Shown piece by piece: positions 58,746-64,000 of a stretch of DNA of 64,000 nt. Within the stretch, counting starts at the first letter, position 1. Each line of letters begins with the position of its first letter. The notes beneath the pieces are model-generated. The model saw nothing but the letters and a program-made list of their open reading frames with translations, did not search any database and was not told the DNA's origin. The stretch is from Diospyros lotus. Its lineage: Eukaryota; Streptophyta; Magnoliopsida; Ericales; Ebenaceae. Location: the NCBI RefSeq assembly GCF_014633365.1, contig NC_068338.1, positions 49,673,716-49,737,715 on the forward strand. The letters are read 5' to 3'. The position numbers and the translations under genes were made by a program.

Positions 58746-59957
58746 GATTTTTCAAATAACCACACACGCAATACATACAATTAATAATAATTATTATATA
58801 TTTAACGAAATACAATTTCAATAAAAATGTTAATTACAACTAATTTTCTTAATTACCATGTATTAATATAGACTCAAGTTTGAAGTCATATGATTTATAT
58901 CGAGTGCATTAGGACAGATCAAATATTTCAACCTGGTACCACAACGAATAAATAGAATTTTGTATGAAAAAAATAATCAATTGAATGTAAATAAGAAAGG
59001 AAATTGAGATATACCCTTTATTGTTTCCATCTCGTTTTTTTTTTAAATTTCTGTTTCACACTAATTCCAATGTAATTGAGCAATTCTAGACCACATGTTC
59101 TTTGATTATGATGCACGAAAATATCTCAGAGGAACTGTTTCGACATATTTTCTGAAATGTTTCTGCTTTCGAAACGCCAAAAAACTCGAAAAAGCATTTT
59201 TGGATAGCTTTTGTAATTTTAGAAACTTTACGAGATCATTTTGTAATATTAAAAAAATATGGAAAACATGTTCTCAATTTGGAAATTCGTTTTAGTTAGT
59301 GAAGAAGTCAAGAGATGGAATTTTTTTTGTCTCTAACTAAAAATTCTTAATTTTTTCTAAAATTTATTTGAATGTATTATGAAATTTATGTTTATTTTTA
59401 GATTAAATAACTAATTTTTTTAATAATTTTTATATTAAAAATATATTAAAAAAAGCCCCTATATTTTTTTTATTAACTCATTTTTTCCACATTTACGTTT
59501 CTTACTTTTTGTAAAATGTTATTTTCCCATTTTTATTTAGTATTATATCCGTTTTCCATTTTTTTTTTATGTACAATCTATATCTTCGAAGAGTCCAAAT
59601 TAGAAAACACAATCAATAGGGCTTTAATAGGAAAGTTGTCGTAAAGCTTGTTTATTGAGTCAATAGGTTTATTCTTATTCACAACTCATGTTGCGTATGT
59701 CATATATTTAAGCTTTTTTTTCTTATAAATAAAAATTGAATTAAAAAAAAAAAACCAATGCTAGGACTGTCTACAAAAAGAAACTAGGGCATACCCCGAA
59801 GCACAACAAAAATTAAACAAAAAAACTAAAAAGTAACACCTAGCTCGACATGCCAATAAATGACATAAGATCTAAAACAAAGGAAACAAAAATACATTCC
59901 AACTAAAACTAATCAAAAAACTAGACAATATATGAGAGCCGATTATCATGCTACATC
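58746..59957. other. Spacer with a module-flank remnant
   Basis: 59105-59280 (ATGATGCACGAAAATATCTC, then TTTCGAAACGCCAAAAAAC) is homologous to the 3' flanks of the small-gene units at 18135, 27260, 36720 and 40155. The rest is AT-rich; 59740-59930 is A-rich with no recognised content. Confidence 0.45.
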
Positions 59958-59961
59958 AAAG

Positions 59962-60732
59962 CAGGGCTAGTTCAAGGATTGGAGGGGCTCTAGGCGATAA
60001 ATAATAAAAATTATTTTTTAAAATTTTTTGAGATATAAAATCACTAATTAAAATTTTATATTCTAGTTTAGAAAATAATTTTTTAATTGATAATATAGTT
60101 AAATTACTTAATCTTTTTTGTGACATAGTTGAATGTAAATAAATTTTTATTAATTTTAAATTTTAATTTTTTTTAGAACTATAGTAATATAAATGATTAA
60201 TAATATTTTATAAATTATCCATGTATTTAAAAAGAATTTATATTTTTTTATAAAATTTAGTCCTAACAGGTGGTTAAGGCTGCTGCAATTTTTACCTTTG
60301 AAGCAATGAAGCTTCTGATTAATATTATTTTATGAAATTGAAATAAAAGGTCTTTCCTTGGGCGCTTTCTCATCCATATTTCCTTTCATTTTTTCCATTT
60401 TCATATTGATATTTCCATCATCTTTCAAATAAATAAATTTTACAAATTTTTATTATAAAAATTTATAATATCAAATTTATTATAAAAATTTGTGAAATTC
60501 ATTCATTTGGAAGATGGTAGAAATATTAATATCAAAAGGACAAAAATGGAAGGGAATGTGGATGACATGACATAAAGCGCTCCATTAATACAGCCCCCTG
60601 CCCTCTCATTTCTAACTTCTAATTCTAACATTCAATAGTATATCCTATATAAAATTTACGTATCAAGGAGCTTCTGGGAAATTAGTGCCCCTCTTTTTTA
60701 GGGCCCCAGGCCTATGCCTTAAGTTGGGCCTA
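59962..60732. mobile_element. hAT-like non-autonomous element (probable)
   Basis: Left end CAGGGCTAGTTCAAGG and right-end complement beginning GGCCCAACTTAAGGC with CCTGGGGCCC resemble the GGGC-rich termini of a common plant hAT-like MITE group. Flanks CATCAAAG and CTCCAAAG are a possible diverged 8-bp duplication. The AT-rich interior has no coding. Confidence 0.45.
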
Positions 60733-60749
60733 CTCCAAAGCAACATAGC

Positions 60750-61890
60750 AAAGAGCAGAGAGAGCAAGAAAGGGACTCTAATTTAGAGCATCTCCCACTA
60801 TAACAAACTATTGAATCCAGCAGTCACGAATTGGATCCGTATATGTGCACAGTAAAAGCTTGGATCGGAGGAATGAATTAGTTTTGATCTCCAAAGTTCA
60901 TTGTTCCGCTAACTATGGCTATGAATTAACTATCTAAATTGACCTAAACTCTATGAAGTGAAGCTTGAAAAATGAGTTAGGAGTCACCTGATATGTTTGT
61001 GTAAATTATAATATATATTTAATAGTTAAAATTTAATTTTTAATCTTTTTAAGTAATATTTATATAAAGATGAGTTTGAATGTAGTGATATAATTGGTTT
61101 TAAATTAAATATGAGAGGTTAAGAGTTTAGATTTTGTTCACACAATCAATTTTAAGTGGTTTGTCCTAAGCGCGTGCAATTTAAAAATTACATTTGACAC
61201 CTCTAGATGAATACTCTCATTTCGACATATATCTCTCCTTTGTTATTGATAAAATATTATTATTATTGCTATTAATTCCTATTATTGGTTATTAATAAAT
61301 TAAAATGCTCATATTCTATGACAAAAAAGAGAAAAAGAATATTAGAATTGAAATAACAAAAGAAAATAGAAGAAATGGGGAGGAACTAAACTCAACACAA
61401 ATTTGTTGAATGGACGTAAAGTAGCAAAAGGTTATAAAAATATAGAGAAGAATCAAAATGCCAAAGTGAATAATCTTTTTTCGTAAAAAAGAAATTCAAG
61501 AGTGTTTCTTATGTAGTTAAGGGTTATAATAAGCTTTTGTTGAACAATACTAATATGGATGGATTGAGGATCTCTTACCAATATTGCAACTAATTAACAA
61601 GGTTTTAACATTAAGATGTCAATAAAAGAAAAAAAATAACTTGTTAATTCTAAACAATTTTACAAGTTTTTAATTCTTATAATTAGATATTTTATTTCCC
61701 AAATCAAAGGTGATTCACCACCCATGCCACACATTGAGGGATAACATCAATTAAGTTGTTTTTGTTGATTTTGTGTGATTCAAAATTGATTAAATGATTT
61801 GTCATTTATATTTTGATTTTCAATATGATTGCATGTTGTTATATGAAATTGAGATTCATTTATATTCGTTTTTATTTGAATATTAAATGT
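60750..61890. other. AT-rich spacer
   Basis: No gene, RNA or defined repeat is recognisable. Confidence 0.4.
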
Positions 61891-61899
61891 TGTATATAT

Positions 61900-62640
61900 T
61901 CTGTTGATATATATATATATATTGTATGGGTTTTTGATTATGTGGGCTAAGATTAGCTTTGGGTCGAGCCCAAGATCATATGCCTTTCCGTGTTGCAATC
62001 AGCTGTTGGCCCAGCCCAATTTCAATCCCATTCGATGTTGCTATAAAAGGGCTGTCTAATGCCTTAATCTCTATAGATCGCATTCTCTCATTTTTTGAAA
62101 CCCTAAATCAACGTCTTTGAAGAAAGATATTTCTTGTGAATCCTTCTTTCGTTCGATTGATTGTTTGTTGCTATGGTAAGATTGTTTGGTAAGTAAGGTG
62201 TTGCTTTAATCTCTATTGTGTTTAAGCGCCTGAGGTGTGAGAGATTGGTACACTGATAGAGCAAATCCTTGACCTTGATCATGAGATCGGCCTGAATAGA
62301 TCTATACTTGTTCTTGTTTTGGATTTTGTTTTCAGTTGTTGTTTTGCAATACTGTTTTACTTTCGTTTGAGATCTTGTAATCTATTGTAACTTTGAGATA
62401 TTAGTGGATTGACTAGAGGCAGAGTCTCTGCCATGCGAATGATCTTTTTTGATTTGAACACGTATCTCGCTGTGTCGTTATTTTGTGTATGAGTTGTGTT
62501 TGTAATCTTTCGTTTCTGGTTTTTCTATTTATTATGCTTGATCTGTTGTTTGGTCAAGTAATAGGTTATGTTATAAAACCTAAAGTTTTTAATCAAACAA
62601 TCAAGTGTACAAGCCATCAGTTGTATACTAAAAAAGAAAA
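61900..62640 (+). mobile_element. Possible LTR or promoter-leader sequence
   Basis: TATAAAAGGGCTG (62042-62054) is followed by a leader-like stretch (AAACCCTAAATCAACG, 62098-62113) and then T-rich sequence to TTGATCTGTTGTTTGGTC. This resembles the U3-R-U5 order of a Copia-type LTR or a solo promoter. No open frame follows. I could not find a TG...CA pair with a matching target duplication. Confidence 0.3.
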
Positions 62641-62749
62641 AGGGTAAAAGTATACACATTCTATTTACATTTTCATGGATAAAATGATTAATTACAGAAG
62701 AATCTTCAAATTACCACAGATACTGAATTCCCCATTTTACAACATGGTA

Positions 62750-62910
62750 TCGGAATGAATGGTTTAACCCATTAAACCATCTTACTTGCATTAACCCAAT
62801 ACTCATCGGGCAATAATATCTTTACCTTGATGATCACACCCACATATATTTATTGCATAAATATTTGTTGGTTAATTAAACTGCAAGATCAGCAACCCGC
62901 CCAATCTTTA
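62750..62910 (-). pseudogene. RR-TZF 3' end and 3' UTR fragment, inverted
   Basis: The complement reads GATTGGGCGGGTTGCTGATC and continues to a TAA at the same place as the stop of TZF gene 1. It then runs through CAACAAATATTTATG, GAGTATTGGGTTAATG and GATGGTTTAATGGGTTAAAC, matching 6140-6290. The rest of the TZF gene is absent, as in the A/B units. Confidence 0.7.
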
Positions 62911-63380
62911 TAGCAACGGCTGAAATGAATAACGAAGAAGGCAATTAGAATAAAATGTCGAGACATAATATTCTTGAACGGTATATAAAGGATTACGAGA
63001 AGTAAGGAATACTATTTGTATTTACATCAAATTTTAAGAGTATAGAACGAAGTTTATCAAAATCAACAAAAATTAGGCAATATATAGCATCCATAACAAT
63101 TATTACCGCAAGTCCCCAGGTATAAATTGGTTTCTTCTATTTATCTGCCCGATTCTAGCCTCCCAACTATACTCAAGGCACCTGTAAAACACCATAACAG
63201 TATATGAACAAGAGTTTGTCTACTAATTCAGAATTCAAGATATTTTCTACTAAAACCAGATAGAGCCAAAATTTGTTGACTGAATTTTGTGCATTCTGCA
63301 GAAACGTGGAGTCCTTCTCTTTTGCAATACCATAAACTAAATAATTGAAAAAAAAAGGGGAAAAAACTAATAAGGCTTAA
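62911..63380. other. Spacer of the inverted module U9
   Basis: Near 63125-63185 the complement has TTTTACAGGTGCCTTGAGTA, loosely matching the CCTTGAGTTGGTCGGGAG remnant of the A/B units (17664). It may therefore be the corresponding third-exon-like segment. Nothing else seen. Confidence 0.35.
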
Positions 63381-63745
63381 TTAGTAGCATAAGAGTTTGG
63401 AAATATTACTTGTTTTTTCATATGGGGTCGTTAATTCGATCCCCAACCATGCAAATGCATGGGTGATCCTTTGCGAGTGAGATCTTAACAAGATGTAAAA
63501 GCAGGCAAGTGTGCCAAGGGATAAAACATGATGCTTCTTAATCTCCTGTGCACGAGACTCCTCATTTTCTGACAATTGATATTCTCTATAAAGAAAAGTA
63601 CATAAAGATATCAATACAGTGATCGTGAATTAACATTGTCAAGTGTTAAAAACTTATTTCATCTATATTTAATAAAAAAGAAAAATGAGACGTACCTTTT
63701 GTTGCTTTGATATGTAGGAAGATTTCTACTTTTTGATCGCTCCAT
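63381..63745 (-). CDS. Small two-exon gene, module U9 (best-preserved copy)
   Basis: Predicted join of exon 1 (63745 down to 63696) and exon 2 (63585 down to 63381), 84 residues, all open. Exon 1 encodes MERSKSRNLPTYQSNK and ends at donor GGTACGT. Exon 2 follows an AG acceptor, with the phase-two junction (K-R-E) shared with U1 and U2. The protein has a basic N-terminus, a charged middle (SENEESRAQEIKKHH) and a hydrophobic stretch (VLSLGTLACFYILL), then a polar tail. A membrane-associated micro-protein is possible. No known family recognised. Upstream (63850-64000) carries the TGACACGTAAAAG and GACATGCATTG blocks found before the other copies. Expression is unproven; it could be a decaying relic that happens to be open. 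Confidence 0.4.
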
Positions 63746-63875
63746 TATGTCACTTCTGATGTAAATGTGTAACTCCTGGAGAGCATGTTCTTCGAATACC
63801 CAAAAGTAGGAAAAGCAATCGATAAGGCGATAAGAGCAAAGAAGCGATGAAGTTTGTCTCGTGAGACAATAGATA

Positions 63876-64000
63876 TATAGCCACTGTCAACCAATGCATG
63901 TCATACATTTAGACTTTTACGTGTCAATTAGTCCGAGTTTTGGCGTTGGCAACCAATGCATGTTATACATGTAGACTTTTACGTGTCAAGGAGTCCGAGT
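63876..64000. repeat. 62-bp tandem duplication in the U9 upstream region
   Basis: Two units start CAACCAATGCATGT and include TAGACTTTTACGTGTCAA and GTCCGAGT. Each carries one CATGCA-type and one ACGTG-type motif, so the duplication doubles the putative regulatory sites. It may continue beyond the window. Confidence 0.75.

Noticed and set aside
61902..62640. Defined solo LTR
   Set aside because: TATA and leader order look right, but no TG...CA pair with matching target duplication could be found by eye.

Overview
The window is nuclear DNA of a flowering plant, probably a woody or TE-rich eudicot. This rests on a typical intronless seed oleosin, plant-only arginine-rich tandem CCCH zinc finger (RR-TZF) genes, AT-rich spacers, and plant transposon families: Ty3/Gypsy LTRs with an initiator tRNA-Met primer site, a TRIM, CACTACAAG-type CACTA, an RTE-like LINE and tRNA-derived SINEs. 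No species call is possible.

Layout. 1-2041 is the 5' part of a minus-strand Ty3/Gypsy element running off the left edge. 2042-3127 is a probable non-autonomous element with long terminal inverted repeats. 3797-4494 holds three different SINE-like insertions sharing one target-site sequence. From 5.1 to 40.1 kb lies a tandem cluster built from one module: a small, uncharacterised two-exon gene followed by an RR-TZF CCCH gene. Two TZF genes look intact (5495-6169 and 13851-14558). One (9184-9713) is a pseudogene. In six further units (17-40 kb, A1 B1 A2 B2 A3 B3) the TZF body is gone and only its 3' UTR end survives. These six units form about three tandem copies of a 9.1-9.5 kb segment, and the last two are nearly identical. 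Each segment junction carries a 3 kb LTR-like block.

41.4-48.0 kb is a third, inverted copy of that block. It is split by a solo LTR, which is itself split by a second solo LTR. Both insertions have perfect 5-bp target duplications. 49.4 kb has a hairpin MITE and 49.6-49.8 kb a TZF promoter-like fragment. 50476-50901 (minus) is the oleosin, with RY and G-box motifs upstream. 51.5-56.95 kb is a minus-strand RTE-like LINE interrupted by a CACTA element, a probable solo LTR and a complete TRIM. Removing each insert with one target duplication brings the RT coding sequence back into register. 57.4 kb and 62.8 kb carry inverted TZF 3' fragments. 63381-63745 is the best-preserved copy of the small gene, on the minus strand.

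How the genes may work together (inference): RR-TZF proteins of this short, ankyrin-less class are RNA-binding regulators, several of them seed or ABA linked. Oleosin coats seed oil bodies. G-box and RY-type motifs occur upstream of the oleosin, and a G-box and/or RY motifs lie upstream of the TZF genes and most small-gene copies, so the non-transposon genes here are compatible with a shared seed-maturation programme. Most of the remaining sequence is transposon or decayed duplicate.
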